Source of the DNA: Chromohalobacter sp. 296-RDG
Lineage (GTDB): Bacteria > Pseudomonadota > Gammaproteobacteria > Pseudomonadales > Halomonadaceae
Assembly: GCF_029889885.1 (NCBI RefSeq)
Contig: NZ_JARANY010000006.1
Location: forward strand, 51,724 to 115,723
Direction: 5' to 3'
Length of the DNA stretch: 64,000 nucleotides
Below, piece after piece: positions 46,280 to 55,285 of this stretch (position 1 is its first letter; the number at the start of each line of letters is the position of its first letter). Position numbers and translations under genes: made by a program. A model generated the notes under the pieces. The model was given only the letters and a program-made list of their open reading frames with translations, made no database searches and was not told the DNA's origin.

Positions 46280-47569
46280 ATGGACAAGACACAACAGACG
46301 GGCCAGAAGGAACGTTTTATCGGCCTGGAGTGGTTACGCTTCGTGCTCGGGCTTTATATCGTGATCTTCCACACTCTGCATACTTACCCGTCGATCAGTG
46401 CCTGGTCGCATTACGTGACGGATATAGGCTTCTTCTCGACGAGTACGTTCTTCGTGTTGTCGGGCTTCTTGCTGACCCATGTGTACCTCGATGAGCGTCG
46501 CCAACTACGTGAGCCAGCGCGCAGCTTTTGGATCAAACGCTTCTCGAACTTGTATCCGATACATATCGGATCATTGGTGCTGGCGGTCAGCATGTCGGCC
46601 TTGATTGGATATTTGGCGATTTCACCGGAAGACGCCGGGATGTCGTGGCGTTTCGTTATCTACGACGTCAACAATGACCTTGGACAGGTGACCCCGGAGG
46701 CCCTGGAACATTTCATGGGCAACGGAGAGCTTGCGCTCAACCTAGTGCTCAATGTCGGGCTACTGCATGCCTGGAATCCTTATTACCTGACCTTCAATCC
46801 TCCGTCCTGGTCGATTTCGGCGCTGATGGGCTTTTATCTGGTCTTCCCGTGGATAGCGCCGCGCTTGTTTCGGCTCCGCCGCGTGGGACGGGCTTTGATC
46901 TTGAACAATCTGCTATACCTGATTCCCCCGTTGGTGGTCATCGCCGTGACCGACTTCGGTATGCCCGAAACGGGAATCATGCACCGCAATCCGCTGATTC
47001 GTTTGCCTGAGTTCGTGGCAGGGATACTACTGTGTGTATGGTATACCCGCTACCGCGCGGCAGGTGGCTGGCTGAGCGGCAGGCAGCGCCTGATGCTGGC
47101 GGCATTCGTGGCGAGTTGTGTCGTAGTGGCGGTCTGGTTGCTGGGCCAGGGGCATGCCTGGTATTACCTGCTGCATAATGGCTTGTTGCTACCCGCGCAG
47201 TTGGCATTGATTCTGCTGGCCACGCAATGGCGTATGCCTGAGAGTCGCCGTGTGCGTCGCTTGGCGAGCCGGCTGGGTGGGGCGTCGTTGCCGATGTTTG
47301 CGCTGCACGTCCCGCTGTTCGTGATCTTTACACGAATCGAGCGAGTGATTGCCGGCGAGCCGGCACTCTGCGTGAATGGATTTCGTGCCTGTTTCGATGC
47401 CGCCGGTGACAGCTCACTGGTGTTCTATCCGCTGTTTCTCTTGCTGACGGTGCTGTTCTGCGTGATGTTTCAGGAGCAGTTTGTGTTGCGCGTTCGCAAT
47501 GCAATGCAGCGTTGGTTGCTGCCGAGGCTGGTTTCGCCGCCGTCGCATACCGAGAAAGTGGCGCGCTGA
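46280..47569 (+). CDS. Acyltransferase family 3 membrane protein, OpgC/OafA-like
   Basis: The 429-residue protein has about ten hydrophobic segments and the acyltransferase_3 signatures: RFIGLEWLRFVLGLYIVIFH near the N-terminus (with the His), VLSGFLLTHVYLDE, FWIKRFSNLYPIH and NPPSWSISALMGFYLVFP. Family members move acyl groups from CoA donors onto extracytoplasmic sugars. E. coli OpgC, which succinylates periplasmic glucan, belongs to this family and lies beside opgGH; with the same neighbourhood here, glucan acylation is the favoured guess, though O-antigen or other polysaccharide modification is possible. Start chosen at 46280 (MDKTQQTG); another ATG at 46265 is in frame. Confidence 0.82.
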   Translation: MDKTQQTGQKERFIGLEWLRFVLGLYIVIFHTLHTYPSISAWSHYVTDIGFFSTSTFFVLSGFLLTHVYLDERRQLREPARSFWIKRFSNLYPIHIGSLVLAVSMSALIGYLAISPEDAGMSWRFVIYDVNNDLGQVTPEALEHFMGNGELALNLVLNVGLLHAWNPYYLTFNPPSWSISALMGFYLVFPWIAPRLFRLRRVGRALILNNLLYLIPPLVVIAVTDFGMPETGIMHRNPLIRLPEFVAGILLCVWYTRYRAAGGWLSGRQRLMLAAFVASCVVVAVWLLGQGHAWYYLLHNGLLLPAQLALILLATQWRMPESRRVRRLASRLGGASLPMFALHVPLFVIFTRIERVIAGEPALCVNGFRACFDAAGDSSLVFYPLFLLLTVLFCVMFQEQFVLRVRNAMQRWLLPRLVSPPSHTEKVAR

Positions 47570-47604
47570 CGTTGCTGCTTGGCTCGAATACACTGGCCTT
47601 AACG

Positions 47605-47638
47605 ACGAAGGGGCGCCATCGGTATGGCGCCCCTTCGT
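47605..47638. terminator. Bidirectional terminator between the acyltransferase and gabT
   Basis: A 15-base-pair perfect stem (ACGAAGGGGCGCCAT with its complement) and a four-base loop lie between two convergent genes. Confidence 0.8.
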
Positions 47639-47662
47639 ATCATGCTGGCACGCGCGAGTCGT

Positions 47663-48943
47663 TTACGCGTGGCTCAGTTCCTTTAGGCAGGCTTCGATGA
47701 TGTCCAGGCCTTCCTGGAGTACATCGTCCTCGATGGTGACCGGCATCAAGAAGCGTAGGGTGTTGCCGTAGAGACCGCAGGACAGCAGAATCAGTCCTTT
47801 CTCGCGCGCCTTCTTGCAGAGTGCCCCGGTCAGCTCCGCATCCGGCGTGTGATTGGCCTTGTCGGCGACCACGTCGAAGGCGGCCATGGCCCCCAGGTGG
47901 CGGACATTGTCGACGCAGGCGAAGTCCTGTTGCCATTTGGCGAAGCGCTCACCCAGCTTGTCGCCCAGCGCCTGGCTCTTCTCGAGGATTTTCTCTTCCT
48001 CGAAGACTTCCAGTACCGCAAGGGTCGCGGCGCAGGAGACCGGGCTGCCGGTGTAGGTGCCGCCCAGCGAATTGCCGCCGGAGGCGTCCATGGCCTTGTC
48101 GGTGCCGACCACGGCGGAGATTGGCATGCCGTCGGCCATGCTCTTGGCCATGGTGATGATGTCGGGCTCGACGCCGCTGTGTTCGATGGCGAACAGCTTG
48201 CCGGTGCGTCCAAAGCCGGACTGTACCTCGTCGACTATCAGCAGAATACCGTGCTCGTCGCAGATCTCGCGGACTGCCTCGAGGAAGCTGGGCGAGGCTG
48301 CGTAGAAGCCGCCTTCACCGAGTACCGGCTCGAGCACGATGGCGGCAGTATCGCGGGGATTGGCATCGGTCTTGAGCGTCATCTTCAGGCCATTTAGCGC
48401 GTCTTCCTCGCTCACCCCGTGATAGGGCACCGGGTAGGGCGCACGGAAGACGTTACCCGGCATGCTACCGAAGTCGGTGGCGTAGGGTGCGACCTTGCCG
48501 TTCATGGCCATGGTCATGAAGGTCCGGCCATGATAGCCGCCGGTGAAGCAGATGACGTTGTCGCGTCCTGTCGCCGCGCGGGCCACCTTGACGGCGTTTT
48601 CCAGCGCCTCGGCGCCGGAATTGGCGAGCATGACCTTGCCGTGGCCGCGTACCGGGGTGAGCTGGCTGAGCTTCTCGGCGACCTTCACGTAGCCTTCATA
48701 GGGCATCACCGTCTGGCAGGTGTGCATCACCTTGTCGAGTTGGTCCTTGACCGCCTGCACCACCTTGGGATGACGGTGGCCGACGTTGAGCACGCCGATA
48801 CCGCCGGCGAAGTCGATGATGCGATTGCCGTCGGCATCCCAGATCAAAGCGTTCTCGGCACGTTCGGCAAACTGGGTCGCCGGGCTCGCGGCGCCGCTGG
48901 CGACGTAACGTGTCTTGAGTTCATTGAGCTGTGCGTTGTTCAT
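47663..48943 (-). CDS. gabT: 4-aminobutyrate aminotransferase GabT
   Basis: GabT transfers the amino group of GABA to 2-oxoglutarate, giving succinate semialdehyde. The 426-residue class-III PLP aminotransferase has the signatures MLANSGAEALENAVKVARAA, CFTGGYHGRTFMTMAM, LIVDEVQSGFGRTGKLFA and the PLP lysine in ITMAKSMADGMPISAV. AAGGAGG lies upstream of the ATG. It follows gabD by 13 bases on the same strand, and the pairing with a succinate-semialdehyde dehydrogenase supports GABA as substrate (5-aminovalerate is a common second one). Confidence 0.93.
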   Translation of the reverse strand: MNNAQLNELKTRYVASGAASPATQFAERAENALIWDADGNRIIDFAGGIGVLNVGHRHPKVVQAVKDQLDKVMHTCQTVMPYEGYVKVAEKLSQLTPVRGHGKVMLANSGAEALENAVKVARAATGRDNVICFTGGYHGRTFMTMAMNGKVAPYATDFGSMPGNVFRAPYPVPYHGVSEEDALNGLKMTLKTDANPRDTAAIVLEPVLGEGGFYAASPSFLEAVREICDEHGILLIVDEVQSGFGRTGKLFAIEHSGVEPDIITMAKSMADGMPISAVVGTDKAMDASGGNSLGGTYTGSPVSCAATLAVLEVFEEEKILEKSQALGDKLGERFAKWQQDFACVDNVRHLGAMAAFDVVADKANHTPDAELTGALCKKAREKGLILLSCGLYGNTLRFLMPVTIEDDVLQEGLDIIEACLKELSHA

Positions 48944-48956
48944 GCTTGCCTCCTTG

Positions 48957-50405
48957 TCAAAGTCCGCCCATGCAGACGTATTTTAGCTCGGTATATTCCT
49001 CGAGACCGTGGTGAGAGCCTTCGCGTCCCAGCCCGGACTCCTTGATGCCGCCGAAAGGCGCCAGCTCGGTCGATAGAAGCCCTTCGTTGATGGCAACCAT
49101 GCCGTATTCGAGGCCCTCCATCACTTGCCATATACGCCGATAGTCGCGCGCATAGACGTAGGCGGCAAGGCCGAATTCGGTGGCGTTGGCCATGGCGATG
49201 GCTTGTGCCTCGTCGGTGAAACGAAAGACCGGCGCCACGGGGCCGAATGTCTCTTCGCGGGCGACATGCATGTCGTCGGTAACGTCGGCGAGCAGGGTCG
49301 GTTGGAAGAACGTACCGCCCAACGCGTGCGGTTTGCCGCCACATACCAAGCGTGCGCCCTTGGAGCGGGCATCGGCAATGTGTGCCTCGACCTTTTCGAG
49401 TGCGCTGGCGTTGATCAGGGGCCCTAGCGTTACATCTTCGTCGAGTCCGTTGCCGACCTGAAGCGCCTCGATACGCGCGGCAAACTTGGCGATGAACTCA
49501 TCGTACACGCCATCCTGCACCAGAAAACGGTTGGTGCACACACAGGTCTGCCCGGAATTGCGGAATTTAGAGGCGATGGCGCCCTCCACGGCGGCATCCA
49601 GGTCGGCATCGTCGAAAACCACGAAGGGCGCATTGCCGCCCAGTTCCATGGAGGCTTTCTTGACCGTCTCCGCGCACTGCGTCAGCAAGCGCTTGCCGAC
49701 CGCTGTCGAGCCCGTGAACGAGACCTTGCGCACGCGCGGATCGGTGGTTAGTACCTCGCCTATCTCGGCAGGTTTCTCGGCGGTAAGCACGTTGACGACG
49801 CCGGCGGGGAGCCCGGCATCCTCGGCGAGCTTGGCCAACGCCAGGGCGGTCAGCGGTGTGGCTTCTGCGGGCTTGATCACCACCGGGCAGCCGGCCGCCA
49901 AGGCCGGGGCACATTTACGGGTGATCATTGCCAGCGGGAAGTTCCAAGGCGTAATGGCGGCGACCACGCCGATTGGCTCGCGCATGACGAGAATGCGCTT
50001 GTCAGCGCCGTGGCTGGGCAAGGTCTCGCCCGCGATGCGCTTGGCTTCCTCGGCGTAGTATTCGATGAAGCTCGCCCCGTAGGCGACCTCGCCCCGCGAT
50101 TCGGCGAGCGGCTTGCCTTGTTCCAGGGTCATGAGTTGCGCCAGTGCCTCGCGATGGGCCATGACACGCTCGAACCAGGCGCGCAACAAGGAGGCGCGCT
50201 CCTTGGCGGGGCGTCGCCGCCATTGCGGCCACGCGGCTTCGGCGGCGGCGATGGCATCGTGTGCCTCGCCGGCGCCCAGGTCGGGGACCTGCGCCAGGCA
50301 TTCGCCCGTGGCCGGGTCGGTGACCGCGAAACGGTGCTCGCTATCGCGCCATTCGCCGCCGATGTAGGCGCGGTCGATCAGGATATTGGGTGTTGGCTGA
50401 CTCAT
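48957..50405 (-). CDS. gabD: Succinate-semialdehyde dehydrogenase GabD
   Basis: GabD oxidises succinate semialdehyde to succinate with NAD(P)+. This 482-residue aldehyde dehydrogenase has ITPWNFPLAMITRKCAPAL (cofactor site), FTGSTAVGKRL, the general base Glu in MELGGNAPFVVFDDADLD and the catalytic Cys in NSGQTCVCTNRF, the last characteristic of GabD. GGAGG precedes the ATG at 50405. It is first in the gabD-gabT operon; no regulator or GABA permease adjoins it. Promoter elements in the 204-base upstream gap were not recognisable. Confidence 0.93.
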   Translation of the reverse strand: MSQPTPNILIDRAYIGGEWRDSEHRFAVTDPATGECLAQVPDLGAGEAHDAIAAAEAAWPQWRRRPAKERASLLRAWFERVMAHREALAQLMTLEQGKPLAESRGEVAYGASFIEYYAEEAKRIAGETLPSHGADKRILVMREPIGVVAAITPWNFPLAMITRKCAPALAAGCPVVIKPAEATPLTALALAKLAEDAGLPAGVVNVLTAEKPAEIGEVLTTDPRVRKVSFTGSTAVGKRLLTQCAETVKKASMELGGNAPFVVFDDADLDAAVEGAIASKFRNSGQTCVCTNRFLVQDGVYDEFIAKFAARIEALQVGNGLDEDVTLGPLINASALEKVEAHIADARSKGARLVCGGKPHALGGTFFQPTLLADVTDDMHVAREETFGPVAPVFRFTDEAQAIAMANATEFGLAAYVYARDYRRIWQVMEGLEYGMVAINEGLLSTELAPFGGIKESGLGREGSHHGLEEYTELKYVCMGGL

Positions 50406-50609
50406 GGAAGCCTCCGGGTGAAGCGTGATTCAACGCCTATTGTTTGACGGTGTGTGCATTATTTAAAACACCTGACCCAGGTGGCGTCCAGCGATTTTTC
50501 GTATCTTGCCTGGGCAGGTTATCGCGCCTTGCGTATCGGCGACACCAGCCTCTTTCCGGTACACTATGGCGCCGTTGTATGAATGCCGAGTTCATGAGTG
50601 AGGTGCGTC

Positions 50610-53066
50610 TTGATCGATCCTCTTAACGCCTGGTGGGCACAGCAGTTGGTGCTGTGCGGCTGGGCGTTTGATCCCGAACCGTTGAGTGTGCCGCCCGAGA
50701 CGGCGCAGGCACGCCTGGCGTTGTTGGACGTGCGCGAACGGGGAGAGCTTGGCTGGCGCTTGGCCGAAGCGTGCATGCCGGGGCAGGGCGAGGCCTTGCG
50801 CCAGCTACAGGCATTTGAACTGCTGGCGTTGTCGGGCGCTGCCGGCTGGCTGGACGCTCCCCGGGCTCACGCCTGGGCGGAGTGGATTGCCGCCGACATC
50901 CAGGCGCATCATGCCTCGCTGGACGCATGGCTGTCGGCGTTGCGTCACGAGCGAGGACAAATCGACTGGACCCACGACGATGACGGCTTTCTCGAGGCCT
51001 GCGAAGCCCTGTCGCAACTCGAGCGCGAAGCGGCTGGCGTCACTTGGGAGGCACTCGCCGAGTGGCTATCCGATCGGCCTCGCCAGCTACCGTGGCCGAT
51101 CGATCAAAATAGTGGCGTATGGCGTCTGCGTGCGGTCTTCGCCCCCGTGCTGGACGCGACGTGCGATGCGCGCTTGGACTGGCCGGAGGTAGAGCGTTGG
51201 TTGGCCGATGTCTGGCGCATTGACGGGCGCGATGAATTGATTCGCATGCTGCTGTGGCTGGGCGGGCAAGGGCATCGTTATACATGGGATCTCGATGCCG
51301 CGCGTTTGACCCCCCAGGGTGGAAGTACTCGACGTCAGTGGTGGGAATCGCTCGGTGAGGCGAGTGACTATGGCCATGTGATGCTGACATTCCTCGACAG
51401 CGGAGAGCCCCTGGAATGGGCGGCGTGGGATTGGCTGCGGTTGGCGGATCTCGCCTATGCGGGCTGGAATGCGGGCTGGCTCGACGCGCAGGAAGCCGAA
51501 GCATTTGCCGCACACGCGGGCGATTTGCTGATGCGCCGGTATCGTGACTGGACGAGCGTGGCCAAGGCGTACCAGCGCGGGCGTAGCCTTTTCGAGGGGA
51601 CCGATCGGCGTGCGGATTTCGCGCGTGACTGGGACGTCTTGTTGCGTTCACGGTCGAGCCCCTGGCAGGTGACGCTCGAGGCGCTGCTGGATGACGCCCA
51701 GCGCGAGGCTTCGCGGCAGGCGATACGCGGTTGGCGCGCGCCGGCGTGGCACTGGGTCCTGGCGTTGGCGGCGATGCGTGAACCCGATCTGTTGTATCGG
51801 CAGGGCATCGATCGCGCCCCAGATGCGCAGCAGCGCGACGAGGCGCGTCGTTATCTGCGTGACACGCTGGGTCTCGAACCTGCCATGGGCACGGCCGGTC
51901 TGGCCAGCCTGTGGCTGCCCGGGCAGGTGCATCATCTCAATCAACTGGCTGCCGATGCTGCCCACGGTGCATTGCCTGCGGCGACAACGCCCTTTGGGCA
52001 CGCGATGTCGGAGGCCGTGCGGCTACGCAATGGCCTCAAGCACTGCACCCGTCATGCGGCGACGATTTTCATGGCGGAAAAATACGCCTTCTATCTGATG
52101 ATGTGTGCCGACAGCGGTGATTACGACCGCCGCGAGCTCGAGACGTTGGCAGAGTCACTGCGCGGCGTGTTGAGCCGCTTTTATAATGGACCCAAGGCGC
52201 TGATCGAGGCGTGGGCGGCATGGGAGGCGGCGTTGCCCGAGGCGGAAGATCCGCCCCTGGTGGCGGAAATCCGTTGGCATCGCGATGACGCCGGAAGCCC
52301 CTTGCATTGGCTCGATTGGCACCATGCTACCTGGCTTGAGCCCGGCGAGCGCTTGTCGTTGCCACGCTTCACGGCTCTGGCATTGGTCGGGCCTCTCAAT
52401 GCCCCTGTCTGGAGTGCTCCGGGCCCTGAAGTTGGCAGCGAGCGAGAGGCGCTGCGCGAATGGCTTGATAGTCACTATGGGTTGTTGTCGGCGGAGGCAC
52501 TCAAGGAGTTCCTGAATTTCTTGATCGAGGCGGGAGATCGTCAGGAATATCAGATCAACTATGCGCCTTACACGCTCAATGCCGCGCGCTTGCGTGAGGA
52601 GGTCGCGATCATCGAGTCCGGCGAGTGCAGCGAGGATGATCGCAATCATCTACTGCGTCTGCGCCGCGTCGAGAGCAACGCCTCGGGATGCAACGAGTAC
52701 GACATGGCCGCCTGGGATGTGGCGCAGGCCGTCGATCTCGCCATTGCCGGGCGACAGATGGACTGGCTGTCGGCGGTGGAGTTCGACACCCTGGTGGAGC
52801 GTGCCGCTCATTTGGCGCAATCGCACTATGCGAGTTGGTACGATTATGCCCGTGGGCTTTACGCGGGGTTTTCCTTCTTCATGGGCGAGACCGATGAGCG
52901 TGAGGCGTTCCTGCAGGGATTCGGCGAGGCACTGACCGCTTGGTTGACGGCCGCACCGCCGCTGGCCGGTAGCTGGGCGAGTCTTGATTTTCCGGGCTCA
53001 ACCGCACGTCACTGGGCGCCTCTGCATATCGATACCTTGCCGGGCGATGCGCGGACGTTGCACTGA
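50610..53066 (+). CDS. Large DUF1266-type repeat protein of unknown function
   Basis: The product (818 residues from the TTG at 50610, which has GAGG six bases upstream; a GTG at 50598 would add four residues) is soluble, acidic and rich in Trp and Ala. At least three, perhaps four, segments share a pattern of AWD-R---L---GWLD--EA------L---Y-SW--Y---Y--G (about residues 60-120, 250-335, 470-540 and 655-785), resembling the DUF1266 domain of E. coli YbeR/YbeU. The last copy is clearest (AAWDVAQAVDLAIAG, HYASWYDYARGLYAGFSFF). No membrane or signal segment is seen. It stands alone after the divergent gabD, with a stem-loop at 53100-53140. Function unknown. Confidence 0.72.
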   Translation: MIDPLNAWWAQQLVLCGWAFDPEPLSVPPETAQARLALLDVRERGELGWRLAEACMPGQGEALRQLQAFELLALSGAAGWLDAPRAHAWAEWIAADIQAHHASLDAWLSALRHERGQIDWTHDDDGFLEACEALSQLEREAAGVTWEALAEWLSDRPRQLPWPIDQNSGVWRLRAVFAPVLDATCDARLDWPEVERWLADVWRIDGRDELIRMLLWLGGQGHRYTWDLDAARLTPQGGSTRRQWWESLGEASDYGHVMLTFLDSGEPLEWAAWDWLRLADLAYAGWNAGWLDAQEAEAFAAHAGDLLMRRYRDWTSVAKAYQRGRSLFEGTDRRADFARDWDVLLRSRSSPWQVTLEALLDDAQREASRQAIRGWRAPAWHWVLALAAMREPDLLYRQGIDRAPDAQQRDEARRYLRDTLGLEPAMGTAGLASLWLPGQVHHLNQLAADAAHGALPAATTPFGHAMSEAVRLRNGLKHCTRHAATIFMAEKYAFYLMMCADSGDYDRRELETLAESLRGVLSRFYNGPKALIEAWAAWEAALPEAEDPPLVAEIRWHRDDAGSPLHWLDWHHATWLEPGERLSLPRFTALALVGPLNAPVWSAPGPEVGSEREALREWLDSHYGLLSAEALKEFLNFLIEAGDRQEYQINYAPYTLNAARLREEVAIIESGECSEDDRNHLLRLRRVESNASGCNEYDMAAWDVAQAVDLAIAGRQMDWLSAVEFDTLVERAAHLAQSHYASWYDYARGLYAGFSFFMGETDEREAFLQGFGEALTAWLTAAPPLAGSWASLDFPGSTARHWAPLHIDTLPGDARTLH

Positions 53067-53099
53067 TCGGGCAGGGCGTCGGGATGAAACATTTCGTAT

Positions 53100-53140
53100 C
53101 CCGCTTTCGAGAGCTCTCGTCAAAAGGCGGGAGTTTCTCT
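53100..53140 (+). terminator. Candidate terminator of the DUF1266 gene
   Basis: CCCGC-TTT pairs with AAA-G-GCGGG, enclosing a 12-base palindrome (CGAGAGCTCTCG), followed by a T-rich segment. The remainder of the gap to 53351 shows nothing I can name. Confidence 0.5.
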
Positions 53141-53351
53141 ATCATCGTATCGGTCTTGATGCCCTCCAGCGGGCACACGGCATGTTAACGAGTCGAGTCT
53201 AGGCCGCTCTGGCGGTGGCACCTGCGATGCGCGCCACCACCACAGCGACCCCCTCGCCAGGTAGTGCCTAGCAAGGTAGGGCGTCGTCTTGCATTCATGC
53301 AAGCGCCCCGAGGCATCCGCGAGGTTGAATACGTGTGATGAGGTCGCTTGG

Positions 53352-53972
53352 ATGCTTCGAACCATGGCATTGGGATGGGTATTGGCTGCTCTGTTGGGTG
53401 GCTGTGCCACGCAAAGCCCGCAACATACCGCTCCACAATCGTCTTCCCTGTCCGCGGCCGCCAAGGCCGGTGAAGGCGCGCTCTCCGACGCGGGTCGTGA
53501 GTCTCCGTTGGCTACTTTTCGCGCCAGCGACGTTCAGCGGGCGCTGGTATCACCGGCGCGTATTCGTGAGGCACTACTATCCGAGCACCAGCGCTGGGTG
53601 GGGACACCGTATCGTCTCGGTGGGACCACGCAACGCGGCATCGATTGCTCGGCGTTGATGCAGCATGTCTACAGCGATGCGTTCCATCTCTCCCTACCGC
53701 GTACCACCGAGCAACAAATGCAAGAGGGGCGTCGGGTGCCGCGCAGCGATCTTGAAGCCGGCGACTTGGTCTTCTTCCATTCCCCCGGCCCGTACAACCA
53801 TGTCGGCGTCTATGTCGACGACGGTTATTTTCTGCATGCTTCGACGTCACAGGGCGTCAAGTTGTCACGCCTCGACAATGTCTACTGGAATCGCCACTAC
53901 TGGCAGTCACGGCGGCCCATGGACAGAACGCAGTTGGCGGCGCGTCTCGATCGCCAGCCCCACGAAGGATGA
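53352..53972 (+). CDS. NlpC/P60-family lipoprotein (murein endopeptidase type)
   Basis: The protein has 206 residues with a lipoprotein signal (MLRTMALGWVLAALLGGC, lipobox LGGC) and a C-terminal NlpC/P60 domain (about 80-195). The catalytic Cys is in RGIDCSALMQHVY, His in YNHVGVYVDDGYF and the third polar residue in LHASTSQGV. Such proteins cut peptide stems or cross-links in peptidoglycan. The start at 53352 has GAGG upstream; a second ATG at 53364 also fits. The overall form is close to NlpC and the Spr/MepS group. It appears to be transcribed alone. Confidence 0.88.
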   Translation: MLRTMALGWVLAALLGGCATQSPQHTAPQSSSLSAAAKAGEGALSDAGRESPLATFRASDVQRALVSPARIREALLSEHQRWVGTPYRLGGTTQRGIDCSALMQHVYSDAFHLSLPRTTEQQMQEGRRVPRSDLEAGDLVFFHSPGPYNHVGVYVDDGYFLHASTSQGVKLSRLDNVYWNRHYWQSRRPMDRTQLAARLDRQPHEG

Positions 53973-54072
53973 GCGGCTCGCAGGTGTCGGCATGCCAGGT
54001 CGAGAGGTTTCTCGTGTCTCGTTCGTATAATGTTGCGTCCGGCGAAATCATGATGCATTCATGGAGGACGTC

Positions 54073-55275
54073 ATGATCGAACCGCGTACCCGTGCCTGGT
54101 GGCGCGCAACCCTGGCATTGTGCCTGGGCTCCTTCACCGTCTTCATCAACTTGTATGTCGCCCAGCCGCTGCTGCCGGCCATTCGCGAGAGTTTCGAGGT
54201 CTCGACGCTGGCGGCGGGCAGTGCGATTTCGGTCAGCATGTTGACGCTGGCATTGTCGCTGCTGTTCTACGGACCGCTTTCCGATGCCATCGGCCGAACC
54301 GCCATCATGCGTGTCACGCTGGTACTCGCCAGCGTTTGTACCTTGGTCATGGCATTTGCTCCCAACTTCGCGAGTCTACTGGCCCTGCGTGCTTTGCAAG
54401 GGTTCTTGCTGGGCGGTTTGCCTGCAGTGGCAATCGCTTGGATGGGTGATGAGTTCAACAAGCCGGCGCTGTTGCTGGCCGTCGGGCTCTATATCAGCGG
54501 TAACACGCTGGGGGGGATCGGTGGACGCGTCATCGGCGGTACGGTCGCTGAACATTGGGGATGGCATAGTAGCTTCGTGGCGATCGCGTGTCTGAGCCTG
54601 GCATGCACCTGGATATTCTGGCGCGCCTTGCCGCCTGCCCGACAGTTCCGCCCTTCGCCGTTGCGCGTGGGACAGGCCGCGCGGGATATGCAGGGGCATT
54701 TGCGCGATCCCCGGTTGATTGCCGCCTATCTTATCGGCGGGTTCAACTTTTTCATCTTCATCAATCAATACAGCTATGTGACGTTTCGGCTCAGCGAGGC
54801 GCCGTTTTCTCTCACCTCGCAATGGTTGGGCCTGATATTCCTGACCTATCTCGGTGGTACCGTGGGCTCGGCGCTGTCCGGGCGTATCGCGCAGCGCTTG
54901 TCGCAGCCGACATGCATGATGCTGGGTATCGGCATCCTGATGAGCGGCTCGCTACTTACGTTGATGCCTTCCTTGATCACGATCATCGCTGGTCTGACGA
55001 TCAATGCCGTGGGATTCTTCCTGGCGCATTCGATGGCCTCGAGCTGGGTGGGGCGGCACGCACAGCGCGCGCGGGGCAGTGCGTCGTCGCTGTATCTGGT
55101 GTTCTACTATCTGGGCGCCAGCCTCGGTGGCTTCTATCTGGAGCCGTTCTGGGCGCGCTGGCAATGGAGCGGCGTGATCGCTGCCTCGCTGCTGGTGTTG
55201 CTGGGAACCTTCAGCGTGGCAGCTTGGTTGTGGCGTCGTGAGCGGTGGATGGTTGATATGCCAGAGGCGACCTGA
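54073..55275 (+). CDS. Major facilitator superfamily transporter (YnfM-like)
   Basis: The 400-residue protein has about 12 hydrophobic helices and MFS motifs: the loop after helix 2 reads GPLSDAIGRTAIMRVTLV, a variant of G-x3-D-x2-GRR. N-terminal half VAQPLLPAIRESFEVSTLAAG resembles the YnfM/arabinose-efflux-like branch of MFS_1. The ATG at 54073 has GGAGG five bases upstream, better than the ATG at 54061. Substrate is unknown. It converges on msrA with a ten-base gap and no terminator. Confidence 0.85.
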   Translation: MIEPRTRAWWRATLALCLGSFTVFINLYVAQPLLPAIRESFEVSTLAAGSAISVSMLTLALSLLFYGPLSDAIGRTAIMRVTLVLASVCTLVMAFAPNFASLLALRALQGFLLGGLPAVAIAWMGDEFNKPALLLAVGLYISGNTLGGIGGRVIGGTVAEHWGWHSSFVAIACLSLACTWIFWRALPPARQFRPSPLRVGQAARDMQGHLRDPRLIAAYLIGGFNFFIFINQYSYVTFRLSEAPFSLTSQWLGLIFLTYLGGTVGSALSGRIAQRLSQPTCMMLGIGILMSGSLLTLMPSLITIIAGLTINAVGFFLAHSMASSWVGRHAQRARGSASSLYLVFYYLGASLGGFYLEPFWARWQWSGVIAASLLVLLGTFSVAAWLWRRERWMVDMPEAT

Positions 55276-55285
55276 GCGCGTACTT

